The notes under the pieces: model-generated | Told to the model about the DNA's origin: nothing | Seen by the model: the letters and a program-made list of their open reading frames with translations, nothing else | Database searches by the model: none | Position numbers and translations under genes: made by a program | Assembly: GCA_016712465.1 (NCBI GenBank) | Contig: JADJQZ010000001.1 | Span: 3,720,001 to 3,784,000 of the forward strand | Length of the DNA: 64,000 nt | Source of the DNA: Candidatus Obscuribacter sp. | GTDB taxonomy: Bacteria; Cyanobacteriota; Vampirovibrionia; Obscuribacterales; Obscuribacteraceae | Direction of reading: 5' to 3' | Shown: in pieces, positions 53,141 to 61,188 of the stretch | How positions within the stretch are numbered: position 1 is the stretch's first letter | How the letters are laid out: every line of letters starts with the position of its first letter

Positions 53141-53493
53141 AGTAGAAATGCTAAAGATGGCTCAGGTTGCCAAAAACCATTCAAAGGGCGTTGCCAGAAT
53201 TCAGAATTGCAGGTACATTGAACAAGTTGAGTTTTCACCACCCTAACTAATTTAGCCAGCGCTGTTCCAGTGCTGCCAGATCTGTTTTGCCATTGCTGCA
53301 CCTGCGGCGGGGGCTGTTAAGGCGCGGTCATTTGTGACCCGGTGCCTGTTTCTGTTTGACTATTTCTTACTGAGGTTCCTATGAATAGATTTCTGGTGTT
53401 TCTTTTGATTTTGTTTTTTCTCTTGTGTCCGCCAGCTTTCTGAGCGCTTGCACATGAGCCAATCGGCGCAGCCTGCATGAGTGTATTTGCTAC
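53141..53493. other. Noncoding region after the origin
   Basis: No gene of normal size on either strand. A 32-codon frame at 53150 has poor protein character. One 20-codon hydrophobic frame is listed separately. The minus-strand TonB-like gene ends at 53494. Confidence 0.4.
53381..53443 (+). CDS. Possible 20-residue hydrophobic peptide (type I toxin-like)
   Basis: ATG at 53381 follows TGAGG at a good distance and encodes MNRFLVFLLILFFLLCPPAF, a short basic start and one hydrophobic helix. Its size and composition resemble Ibs/Ldr-type small toxic membrane peptides. No antisense RNA was identified, so this is a weak call and could be chance. Confidence 0.25.
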   Translation: MNRFLVFLLILFFLLCPPAF

Positions 53494-54291
53494 TCACTTG
53501 ATTCTGCGTACTTTAACAATCTCGTCGTCGTCTTCGTTGATCATCTCCGAATCATCAATGACTTTGACGTCTGAGTGCTCTAGCCAGATCCCTGTTATAT
53601 ACTGCTGCGTTGGATCAACCTCATAAATCGACCCATCGTCAAGCTCGAGAAGTTTTCCGCTCATGTTTTTGAGAATAGTATGAGTTTCCACGCGTCTCCT
53701 ACTGCCGGAAAAGGTTATTCGACGCGGCTCGCTTGGCGGCGCAGAGGTGGCAGGGCTCAAAGGGGAAGCGATCGGAGCGGGCATCGACGGTTGACGAGGC
53801 GGATGCGTCCCGCCGTCCAGTCCTGTGGCGTATTTATAATAGGTGAAATTGTCGAAACGTGCTTCAATTTCAAGAGGGTAGATGAACCCCTTGCTGGCTC
53901 CTGCGGCATCTACAGCCTTAACACAGCTTTGGTCGAAAAGCATATTCAATGATGGCACAGGCATAGAAATACGCTTTACAGAACCGTCCTCCATCAGCGT
54001 GAATCTAACTTTCGCGTAAAGTGGTTTATCGAGGGGGAAATTCAGCCAGCTTCCACGAATTCGATCCCGAAGCTTGGCGATTAGCAGGCGATAAGATTCT
54101 TGCTCCCCTATTTCGGGAGGATTGTTTACGTGCAAGGACAGCGGCTCAGCAGCGCGAGCTTCCAGCGGATTGGCGAAACAAGCCAGCAGCAGGAAGGCAG
54201 TGAACAGCACGCGGCGACAGACGCCCGGGACAAACGGATGAAGCCAGACAGATCTGGAAACTGAAAGCGTACAGGATCGATAGAGTCGCAT
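53494..54291 (-). CDS. Exported protein with TonB_C-like domain
   Basis: A 265-residue protein from ATG 54291 (a TTG three codons upstream is also open). The signal-like stretch VLFTAFLLLACFANPLEARA is followed by a domain whose KLRDRIRGSWLNFPLDKPLY, VRFTLMEDGSVKRISM and FDQSCVKAVDAAG segments resemble TonB/TolA C-terminal domains. A Pro-rich linker and a strand-rich end complete it. Such domains bind partners in the envelope. It is an unusual cargo gene for the element; a role in host surface change is speculative. Confidence 0.6.
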   Translation of the reverse strand: MRLYRSCTLSVSRSVWLHPFVPGVCRRVLFTAFLLLACFANPLEARAAEPLSLHVNNPPEIGEQESYRLLIAKLRDRIRGSWLNFPLDKPLYAKVRFTLMEDGSVKRISMPVPSLNMLFDQSCVKAVDAAGASKGFIYPLEIEARFDNFTYYKYATGLDGGTHPPRQPSMPAPIASPLSPATSAPPSEPRRITFSGSRRRVETHTILKNMSGKLLELDDGSIYEVDPTQQYITGIWLEHSDVKVIDDSEMINEDDDEIVKVRRIK

Positions 54292-54384
54292 GGAGTTCAA
54301 TTTCTATCTATACAACCAACTGTTTTTGAATAGTAGCACGCCAATTGTTGCGCGCTACTTACGGGGGACCACTAGGCAGGCTTG

Positions 54385-54561
54385 CTAGAATTCCCAATAG
54401 TTCTGTTTTGTTTGTTCTGCAAAGTGATCGACGTCCCCAAGGGCATTAGCAACCTTACCCCGAGCAACAAATTCCTGCGTCTTGGGCTCCGAAAAGAACA
54501 CGCAACGTATAAGAAAAGCGGAATGTTTAGTCCTGCGAAAGTAGCTGTGTCCGTTTGTCAT
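54385..54561 (-). CDS. Small protein with a strong ribosome site (58 residues)
   Basis: On the minus strand, AAAGGAGAGG lies seven bases before an ATG at 54561, and the frame runs 58 codons to TAG at 54385 (MTNGHSYFRRTKHSAFLI ... TKQNYWEF). A TATAAT is present about 20-25 bases upstream of the ribosome site. The quality of these signals suggests a real gene. No homology is recognised; it is basic at the start and acidic at the end. Its neighbour on the same strand is the TonB-like gene. Confidence 0.5.
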   Translation of the reverse strand: MTNGHSYFRRTKHSAFLIRCVFFSEPKTQEFVARGKVANALGDVDHFAEQTKQNYWEF

Positions 54562-54854
54562 TTGAAGTCCTCTCCTTTTAAATTATAATACTCAGAAAAT
54601 ATATCTAAAGCCGCATCCACACTTGCTTTTACGGCAATTGATTATAGCACAAAATGGGCAGATCTTTCAATACTACAGAGAAGAGAAAGTAGGCTGGAAC
54701 GGAAGCGGCGAACAGACTATACAGCCATTGAAAGTCTTTGCTTGTTGACTCCTTTTTACTGTTCGTGTTTGACTGTTTTTGTTGGGACCGGTCCTCGCCG
54801 TCGGGCTGGTAAAAAATGACGGCGAAGCTACTCAGTTACAACGGAGAAATCCAA
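54562..54854. other. Divergent control region between small gene and tyrosine recombinase 2
   Basis: AT-rich, with TATAAT on the minus strand near 54585-54590 for the small gene. The plus strand shows repeated TACTGTT(C/T) and TTTGACTGTTTTTG-like stretches near 54757-54780, just before the recombinase. No gene is seen in it. Confidence 0.45.
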
Positions 54855-56066
54855 ATGAATAAACCCAGTACGGCACCGCTTGCGGTGTCTCCTTCTTTGC
54901 GCGTCCTTTCTTCGCCTTCCGAGATCCCGACACTTCGCCAGGCATTTGACGACTACTGCCGGATACGCACTCTGAGACCCAAGACGCTGAAAAGTTACAA
55001 GACGAATATAAAGGCAATTGCCGACTGGCAAGATCTGAAGTTGACCCATATCACCGGCCAGATGTGCATGGACAGGTTCTTCGAAATGAAGGACGGATCA
55101 ACCAACAAGTACGGCACCCGTGGGTTCTATTTTGCCCGCCAAACTTTCAAGGTGCTTCATGCGATCTATGAAGTCGCGAAAGCCTATTACGAAGACCCGG
55201 ACGAGAAGCCGCTAATCGTGACTAATCCGGTGCAGAAGTTAACGGCATTGCGACTGTGGGGTAGAGCGGGCAGACGGCAAGACTGCGTTTTTCCTGAAGA
55301 ACTGAATGCTTACTTCCGCGGCATCCAAGCTCTACCTCTCGCAACAGAGCGCGACTATTTAACGCTCATTCTTCTAACCGGCTTCCGGGCATCGGAGGCA
55401 GCCGCCGTGCAATGGGGTTGGGTAAACGATATTCGGCAAACAGTAAGCATTCCGGGCGACATCACCAAGACCGGCACCGCTATGACCTATCCTTTGACCG
55501 CCTTAACTGCCAGCTTTATCGACTTTTTGAAGAACAAAGCCGATTTTACGGACCCGGCCAGCTACTTGTTTCCAAGCGCCACAAGCCACGCCGGGCACAT
55601 CTCCGACGACAACCGCGCCTACCTGAAACTGAAGAAGATTTCGGGGGTGGAAGTCACAAGACACGGGCTAAGACGGACCTTCGGCAGCTACGGCGACTAT
55701 TTAGACATCTCCGGCTACGCGCTGAGAAAGCTCCTGAACCACGCCGACAACAGCGTTACAGCCGGTTACGTGATCGCGACAGTTGACCGCATGCGTAGAG
55801 CCGCCGCCAGCATTCACACTTTCATGCTCGACAATATCGGCGTTGAACCGGTAATAGAACAAAAGCTTATGAAGACTGGCTCTCATTGTCTTGAACACAT
55901 CGCCCAACTTGCCGACATCGGGCTTTATGAGGCCCTGCTACTTTTCCACAAGGGCGCATACTTTGACGCATCGAGAAGACAAGCACCACTGAACAGGCAC
56001 CTTGAAGTCTACGAGAAACTCGGATTAACCCTGGCTGACATCAAACGAATGAACACAAAGGAGTAG
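54855..56066 (+). CDS. Tyrosine recombinase with a C-terminal extension
   Basis: A 403-residue site-specific recombinase from ATG 54855 (GGAGA before it). The catalytic Arg is in TGFRASEAAAVQW, the His-x-x-Arg in RHGLRRTFGSYGD, a second His in LLNHADNSVTAGYV, and the Tyr is close behind. An N-terminal SAM-like core-binding domain (TLRPKTLKSYKTNIKAIADW) is present. About 85 extra residues follow the catalytic domain, and their end, LGLTLADIKRMN, recurs in the small protein encoded next. It may act in element resolution or on a second att site; its real role is open. Confidence 0.85.
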   Translation: MNKPSTAPLAVSPSLRVLSSPSEIPTLRQAFDDYCRIRTLRPKTLKSYKTNIKAIADWQDLKLTHITGQMCMDRFFEMKDGSTNKYGTRGFYFARQTFKVLHAIYEVAKAYYEDPDEKPLIVTNPVQKLTALRLWGRAGRRQDCVFPEELNAYFRGIQALPLATERDYLTLILLTGFRASEAAAVQWGWVNDIRQTVSIPGDITKTGTAMTYPLTALTASFIDFLKNKADFTDPASYLFPSATSHAGHISDDNRAYLKLKKISGVEVTRHGLRRTFGSYGDYLDISGYALRKLLNHADNSVTAGYVIATVDRMRRAAASIHTFMLDNIGVEPVIEQKLMKTGSHCLEHIAQLADIGLYEALLLFHKGAYFDASRRQAPLNRHLEVYEKLGLTLADIKRMNTKE

Positions 56067-56071
56067 CAACC

Positions 56072-56329
56072 ATGCTGACAATTAAAGACCCGACCTTGCC
56101 CGGCTTCGTGCCTCAGACCGTAGAATTCGACACCCACCCACACGTCGCCCGTTGGCTTACGTCGCAGGATACGACGCTAGACGCGCTAGCCGAGAAGTAC
56201 GGCATTGACCGTGACTGCCTCGTGGTACTTACTTCGACACAGCAAACCGGCGAGTACAGCGTAAGCGAGTTACGGGTGCTGTGCGAAATCGGCTTGGCTC
56301 TTGCCGACATACTCGCAATGAACGAGTGA
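56072..56329 (+). CDS. Small protein homologous to the recombinase C-terminal extension
   Basis: An 85-residue acidic protein with a strong AAAGGAG ribosome site, five bases after the recombinase stop. Residues 35-85 match the recombinase extension: LDALAEKYGI against LEHIAQLADI, and EIGLALADILAMNE against KLGLTLADIKRMN. It was probably derived from, or split from, that domain. A recombination directionality factor, inhibitor or dimer partner is a reasonable guess. The family is unknown. Confidence 0.6.
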   Translation: MLTIKDPTLPGFVPQTVEFDTHPHVARWLTSQDTTLDALAEKYGIDRDCLVVLTSTQQTGEYSVSELRVLCEIGLALADILAMNE

Positions 56330-56682
56330 GCAAAGCTATCGGAGCCACACGGGTAGCGGCTTTCGGCTATGAACCTATGAGCCGTATAAAAATATTGTCG
56401 CGAATCGTCGGGCACCGATAGAGAGGCGGATTCAAGCACGGCGGGCCCCTACCCCGGTCCTTGCGCCTTGCGCAAACACCGGCAGCGGTGGCGCCCGCAA
56501 CAAACTGTATCGATTAGCAGCGCTGCGAAACCTAGGCGGAGAGCCAATCTTGTGAGAGTATACATGTATTGACCTTGTCCCGAATGAGTACAGCCAAAGC
56601 GGACGCTAAAAGCGGTATCACAGGATCAGCCATTCAGGACACAAAATTCACAGGGTTAAAACGGACAGCGAGGGACGCGACA
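56330..56682. other. Intergenic region with a perfect palindrome before the resolvase
   Basis: G+C-rich until about 56540. ATACATGTAT at 56560-56569 is a perfect ten-base palindrome about 110 bases before the resolvase ATG. It could be the res site core or an operator. No tRNA or gene is seen. An in-frame extension upstream of the resolvase ATG (from 56569) lacks family homology. Confidence 0.4.
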
Positions 56683-57309
56683 ATGGACAGCAGCAAACGG
56701 GCAGTAATATATGCGAGAGTTTCAACAAAGGACCAGGACACAACCAGACAGATAAGCGACCTCCAAGCCTTTGCAGCCCGTGCCGGTTACGAGGTGATAG
56801 CGGTACTGCAAGAGAAGGCATCAGGCGCCAAGAATGACCGCGCAGAGCGGTCTAAGGTCTTGAAGATGGCGCAGGCTAGATTGATCGATGTTGTGCTTGT
56901 TACCGAGCTTAGCCGCTGGGGGCGTTCAACACAAGACTTAATCAGCACCATGCAGGACTTGCAAGCGCGTGGTGTCTCACTGGTCGCAATGAACGGTATG
57001 CAGATGGATTTGTCGACCCCAAGCGGAAAGCTTATGAGTACGCTTTTGGCTGGCATCGCGGAATTTGAGCGCGAGCTGATTCAGGAGCGCGTGAAAAGCG
57101 GCATCGCAAGCGCGAAAGCCAGGGGGAAAAAGATCGGGAGGCAGCAAGGTGACAACTATAAGAGCGGCAAGAAAGAAGCCAGAATCGAGAAGTTACACCG
57201 GGAAGGAAAGAGCATTAGAGAGATAGCCAAAGAGACCGGACTTGGGAAGACGACGGTAGCGGAAGCGATCAAACGGCTCAAGGCAGAATCCACAACAGAA
57301 GCAGCCTAA
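56683..57309 (+). CDS. Serine recombinase (resolvase/invertase family)
   Basis: A 208-residue resolvase from ATG 56683 behind GAGGGA. The nucleophilic Ser is in VIYARVSTKDQDTTRQISDL. Other family segments are VVLVTELSRWGRSTQDLI, GIAEFERELIQERVKSGIASAKARGKKIGR and a final HTH (GKSIREIAKETGLGKTTVAEAIKRL). It could resolve dimers of the replicating form or invert a segment. A strong terminator follows. Confidence 0.9.
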   Translation: MDSSKRAVIYARVSTKDQDTTRQISDLQAFAARAGYEVIAVLQEKASGAKNDRAERSKVLKMAQARLIDVVLVTELSRWGRSTQDLISTMQDLQARGVSLVAMNGMQMDLSTPSGKLMSTLLAGIAEFERELIQERVKSGIASAKARGKKIGRQQGDNYKSGKKEARIEKLHREGKSIREIAKETGLGKTTVAEAIKRLKAESTTEAA

Positions 57310-57336
57310 GCACCGAGAGCCAGCAAAAGCACCACG

Positions 57337-57370
57337 AGAGCCGACGTTAACCGTTGGCTCTTTCGTTTTA
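57337..57370 (+). terminator. Intrinsic terminator after the serine recombinase
   Basis: AGAGCCGACG and CGTTGGCTCT pair (with one G-T) across a short loop, followed by TTTCGTTTTA. Confidence 0.7.
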
Positions 57371-57511
57371 ATAGGGGCGCTTTGTGCTTATCAAGTACCG
57401 GCGATGTCTTCGCATAGGTTGATATCGGGCACGAACTGCGATAGCCCGGAGTCCGAAAGAGCAAGCCGGGTGTGCGTTTACGGACACTGGTGCCACGCCA
57501 ACCTATCATAC

Positions 57512-58810
57512 TTACGGGGTAGTCTTGGCAAAAGAAGCCGGACCGTTTACATTTTCCACCTTTCTGAGCCTTGGTGTCTCGGACTTGCAGAGTGCTTCTA
57601 AGTGGTCGTTAATCGCCTGCATTGGCTTCCTAAGCGCTTCCGGCGAGATTTTTACATAATGTGTCTGAGTTATGTCGCCTTTGCTAGCGTGGTTCATGAG
57701 AGCCTTCAATTGGTGCTCCGTGACAAGCTGGGCCGCTTCAGTGGCGAAAGTCTTACGCACACAGTGCGGCGTCCAATCGAAGCCTACTATCGACCTGGAC
57801 TCTCTCGCATATTTCGCTAGCAGAGGGGTGGCGGTGTTGTGTTCGTCTCTTAGTGCCGGGAAGATATAGGCTAAGTCTGTGGCAGTCTTCCGGCGTCTCT
57901 GAATAAGCTCGGCTAACTGCTTCGTTAGCGGCACTTGATACCGCTTCTTCTTCTCGCGCCTTTGCTTCGTGTCCGTCAGTGTGAGTAATCCGTTTTCATG
58001 GTCGATGTCTTGCCATTTGACACTGACGGCAGCAGACACGCGAACACCAGTGAACAACAGGAAGAGGAAGCAGTCAGTAAAATCTGGCGACAAACTGGTT
58101 ACGGCTTTGTACCAAGCAGACATTTTTTCGGGCGGTATTGGTGTTTCTCGTGCCTCTATTGTCGGCATTAGTCCGTTCCGCTTGACGGTGGTCCATGGAT
58201 TGCCCGCGATTAGGCTCTGTCCATGTTGATCCACGTATCGATTACTTGCGAAAGTGAAGACAGCGGAGTGAATGGCACACAAGACCTTGGCGGTAGCAGG
58301 CGATTGAGCGCATATAGACGTGAAGCGTTCTTGCACCATGAGCGGCGTGATTGAGTTCATGTCTAGATCTAGCCAGTCTGAGAGGTAGCGATTAGTATGG
58401 TCAAGGTAGCCGAGCTTGGTTTTTCTGGCGAGCGGCTTGGTTTTCAGATATTCGTCGAATACTCTTCCAAGTTTCAGCCTCCTTAGAGCGCTTTCTTCCA
58501 TCGCCCTGGCTCGCTCTTTCTCTTTCGCTTCTCTTTCTTTCCGCCTCGCCTCGTTTGGGTCGGAGCCTGCCTTGATAGCGAGATACAAGCGAATAGCCTC
58601 TTCCTGAGCTTGAACCAGGGGCAGCACAGAACACGAGCCGATCACGCAAACAATATTCTTTCGCTCGCCTCGTTTCTTTGCCCTTAATCTGTAGATCTTT
58701 GATAGCTTGTCGGTGACGTGAACATAAAAGCCTGGCGGTACCGGAAGGTAATAGTCGCCCGGCTTTATGAGCTTTTCAATATCACTCTTTCCCTTGATCG
58801 TCCTTCTCAT
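57512..58810 (-). CDS. int: Element integrase (tyrosine recombinase)
   Basis: A 432-residue integrase from ATG 58810 with GAGGAAG before it; that ribosome site overlaps the right-end repeat. Longer frames upstream are not needed. The N-terminal arm-binding part (YYLPVPPGFYVHVTDKLS) is followed by a charged helix, then the core-binding domain. The catalytic set is Arg in FTGVRVSAAVSVKW, His-Cys-Val-Arg in TPHCVRKTFATEA, His in LMNHASKGDITQTHY, and Tyr in the same motif. It faces the right boundary of the element, as in most integrative elements. Confidence 0.9.
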   Translation of the reverse strand: MRRTIKGKSDIEKLIKPGDYYLPVPPGFYVHVTDKLSKIYRLRAKKRGERKNIVCVIGSCSVLPLVQAQEEAIRLYLAIKAGSDPNEARRKEREAKEKERARAMEESALRRLKLGRVFDEYLKTKPLARKTKLGYLDHTNRYLSDWLDLDMNSITPLMVQERFTSICAQSPATAKVLCAIHSAVFTFASNRYVDQHGQSLIAGNPWTTVKRNGLMPTIEARETPIPPEKMSAWYKAVTSLSPDFTDCFLFLLFTGVRVSAAVSVKWQDIDHENGLLTLTDTKQRREKKKRYQVPLTKQLAELIQRRRKTATDLAYIFPALRDEHNTATPLLAKYARESRSIVGFDWTPHCVRKTFATEAAQLVTEHQLKALMNHASKGDITQTHYVKISPEALRKPMQAINDHLEALCKSETPRLRKVENVNGPASFAKTTP

Positions 58811-58819
58811 TCTGACTTC

Positions 58820-58970
58820 CTCGTTGACCCATCGTTGACCCAAAATTGTAAAAACTTTGAGAAGTGATGAAAACGGGTAAAACGCTGGACATTGGTTGGG
58901 GAGCCATTTTCGAGAAGCCGAGAGAAAAAACGAGAAAGCCTGAAATGATAATTTTCTTGAATTACTGTTA
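58820..58970. repeat. Right-end direct repeats (candidate attR)
   Basis: CTCGTTGACCCATCGT (58820-58835) and AATTACTGTTA (58960-58970) match copies at the left end. CGTTGACCCA occurs twice in tandem at 58821-58841. The order of the two repeats is reversed relative to the left end, so one is probably the core and the other an arm site. The 48 bases after 58970 carry the ribosome site of the dgcN-like gene. Confidence 0.5.
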
Positions 58971-59017
58971 GTATTTCCACTTTCCAAACCCAATGAGAAA
59001 AATCGCGAGAGTAGTAG

Positions 59018-60082
59018 ATGTATCTGGAACCATCCATTCCCCTGGCTATATATGCCCCTGACGAATTCGGCAAAGCCCAGGCCAAGACTGCCGAAGGCGT
59101 GCTGCGCTATGGACGAAACCCGATTGCCTGCGTGATAGATGAAGCAATGGCCGGCAAGACTATCCAAGAAGTTTGCGGCATAGATTGTGCCGCCCCCATT
59201 GTTTCGACGGTGGAAGAAGCCCTGGCCTTGAAAAGCGGCGCTTTACTTCTTGGCACGGCCTGGAGCGGCGGGGCCCTGCCTGAGGCCTGGAAGAAAGATA
59301 TCAAACTGGCCTTAAAAGGCGGCATGGATGTTGTCAACGGGCTCCATGATTTCCTGGAAGCAGACCCGGAAATGGCAGCACTTGCTAAAACCCACGGAAG
59401 GCGACTTTTCGATGTGCGCAAGAGTCCAGAGAAATTGCCGGTAGCAAGGGGCCTGGTCATGGAAACCGACGCCTATGTAGTTCTCACCGTCGGCACCGAC
59501 TGCTCCGTGGGCAAAATGACCGTAGCCCTGGAGATACAAAAACTAGCCCAGTCAAAAAACATCGATGCCCAGTTTGTGGCCACCGGTCAGACCGGCATCA
59601 TGATCTGCGGCGAAGGCATTGCCATCGACCGAGTCATAGGCGACTTCATGGCCGGAGCCACGGAAAAAATGGTGCTGGAAAAGGCAGCCCGGGGCAACTT
59701 GATTCTTGTGGAAGGGCAGGGCTCCCTCGCCCATCCCGGCTTCTCGGGCGTCACTCTGGCACTTTTGCATGGAGCCTGCCCCCAGGCCTTGATCCTCTGC
59801 CATAGACCGGCAAGACCGACTATTAAAGGCACCAACTTCCCCATATCGAGCTACACACGCCTGATTGAAACCTATGAAGCCATGGCCTCTTATATGCGTC
59901 CGGCCAAGGTAATAGCCCTGGCTCTCAACACTCAAGATCTGAACCAGGAAGAAGCTCTGGCTGCTATTAAAAAGGCGGAAGCGGAGACCGGCTTACCGGC
60001 AGCCGATCCCGTGCGCTTCGGAGCCCACGCTTTGCTCGACGCCATCGAAAAAGCAGGCAGTTTGAGCCCGATCGGAAAATAG
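59018..60082 (+). CDS. dgcN: DUF1611 protein, DgcN-like (D-glutamate N-acetyltransferase)
   Basis: A 354-residue protein of the DUF1611 family. The P-loop GTDCSVGKMTVALEI is near residue 160, followed by TGQTGIMICGEGIAIDRVIGDF and VEGQGSLAHPGFSGVTLALL. In Pseudoalteromonas, DgcN acetylates D-glutamate so that DgcA can racemise the product. The enolase-type gene directly downstream fits that pair. The role here is inferred from family and neighbourhood. It starts 48 bases from the element's right repeat, so insertion may have altered its promoter. Confidence 0.75.
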   Translation: MYLEPSIPLAIYAPDEFGKAQAKTAEGVLRYGRNPIACVIDEAMAGKTIQEVCGIDCAAPIVSTVEEALALKSGALLLGTAWSGGALPEAWKKDIKLALKGGMDVVNGLHDFLEADPEMAALAKTHGRRLFDVRKSPEKLPVARGLVMETDAYVVLTVGTDCSVGKMTVALEIQKLAQSKNIDAQFVATGQTGIMICGEGIAIDRVIGDFMAGATEKMVLEKAARGNLILVEGQGSLAHPGFSGVTLALLHGACPQALILCHRPARPTIKGTNFPISSYTRLIETYEAMASYMRPAKVIALALNTQDLNQEEALAAIKKAEAETGLPAADPVRFGAHALLDAIEKAGSLSPIGK

Positions 60083-60112
60083 AAACAGCAAGAACTAAAC
60101 AGGACAAACAAA

Positions 60113-61183
60113 GTGACCACAAAAACCAAGTGCATCAACCTCTCTTTCGCACCACTGAACCTGACTACCCGTCACCCCTTCGGCATCTCCTACGGCACTT
60201 CTTCCCAGACCCTGAACGTACAAGTGCAACTGGAGTTGGACGGCTTGATCGGGCTGGGAGAGGCAGCACCGGCTTCTTATCATGGCGAATCGAGGGAAAC
60301 GGTGATGGCCGTCCTCGCTAAATTTCAGGCCCATCAGGAAGAACTGCTGGGTAATTCCGCCCATGCCATCCATGCCGTTTCGACCCGCCTGGACAAGATG
60401 ATCGCCGGGCACAGCGCCGCCAAAGCGGCCATTGAAATGGCCATGCACGATCTGGCCGGAAAGATGAGCAATTTACCCACCTGGAAAATGCTTGGTCTGG
60501 CAGACGATCTTACTGAGAATCCAGCCCCTATGACGGACTTCACCATCGGCATCGACAACCTGGAGATGATCGAAAAGAAGACCGAAGAAGCAGTAGCTGC
60601 CGGTCATAAAATGCTCAAGGTCAAGCTGGGCACTAGCTACGACCGCCAGATCATTGAAAAGGTAAGAAAAGTCGCTCCCAATCTGCCTCTGCGCGTAGAT
60701 GCCAATGGCGGCTGGAGCGTCAAGCAAGCCGTAGACTGTGCCCGTTTCCTCCATGAACACCAGGTGGAATTCATCGAACAACCGCTGCCCAAGTTCGCCC
60801 TGAAAGAAGACTTCCAATTCGTGAAAGACCACTCACCGGTGCCTATTTTTGCCGATGAAAGCGTCTGCAAAGCCTCGGATGTGGCCAGACTGGCCGGCGC
60901 CATAGATGGTGTCGTGGTCAAATTAGCCAAGAGCGGCGGTCTCCTTGAAGCCATGCGCGTGATTGCCACAGCCAGAGCCCATGGTCTCAGAATCATGTTC
61001 GGCATGATGATCGAGTCTTCCATCGGCGTGACGGCGGCGGCGCAACTTTCCAGCCTGTGCGACTACCTGGATCTGGACGGCGCCCTTTTACTCAAGGACG
61101 ACCCCTATGAGGGCGCCTTATGGCAGGACGGCTATTTAAGATTGAGCGAAAAGCCGGGACTGGGTGTAAGTTTAAAGGCTTAA
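60113..61183 (+). CDS. dgcA: Enolase-superfamily dipeptide epimerase / DgcA-like
   Basis: A 356-residue enzyme with a GTG start at 60113 and AGGA before it. The KxK acid/base motif is KVKLG, and the metal ligands are Asp in RVDANGGW, Glu in FIEQPLP and Asp in FADESVC. The second Lys is in VVKLAKSGG, and YLDLDGALLLKDDP gives the Asp-x-Asp specificity loop of dipeptide epimerases. It could epimerise L-Ala-D/L-Glu from murein recycling, or racemise N-acetyl-D-glutamate as DgcA does. The adjacent DUF1611 gene favours the second, but the two cannot be told apart by sequence here. Confidence 0.85.
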   Translation: MTTKTKCINLSFAPLNLTTRHPFGISYGTSSQTLNVQVQLELDGLIGLGEAAPASYHGESRETVMAVLAKFQAHQEELLGNSAHAIHAVSTRLDKMIAGHSAAKAAIEMAMHDLAGKMSNLPTWKMLGLADDLTENPAPMTDFTIGIDNLEMIEKKTEEAVAAGHKMLKVKLGTSYDRQIIEKVRKVAPNLPLRVDANGGWSVKQAVDCARFLHEHQVEFIEQPLPKFALKEDFQFVKDHSPVPIFADESVCKASDVARLAGAIDGVVVKLAKSGGLLEAMRVIATARAHGLRIMFGMMIESSIGVTAAAQLSSLCDYLDLDGALLLKDDPYEGALWQDGYLRLSEKPGLGVSLKA

Positions 61184-61188
61184 GCCAA

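Larger units (their letters stand above)
47861..58970. mobile_element. Integrated satellite/plasmid-like element with three recombinases
   Basis: The segment lies between grpE and the dgcN-like gene, two ordinary chromosomal neighbours. It carries a replication module (primase, DUF927 protein, iteron region), small HTH regulators and three site-specific recombinases. An integrase faces its right end. Short direct repeats shared by the two ends (AATTACTGTTA and CTCGTTGACCCATCGT) mark possible boundaries. No tRNA target, capsid, terminase, relaxase or mating gene was recognised. Boundaries are approximate within about 150 bases. It fits an integrative replicating island of about 11 kb, satellite-like in size and layout. 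Confidence 0.75.

Noticed and set aside
54382..54588. A 68-codon plus-strand frame between the TonB-like and recombinase genes
   Set aside because: The opposite strand there has a 58-codon frame with much stronger start signals.
57306..57509. A 67-codon minus-strand frame beside the serine recombinase terminator
   Set aside because: It runs through a clear hairpin terminator and has no ribosome site.
58811..59167. Upstream extension of the integrase frame into the dgcN-like gene
   Set aside because: The extension overlaps the start of a clear chromosomal gene; ATG 58810 has its own ribosome site and gives a normal integrase length.
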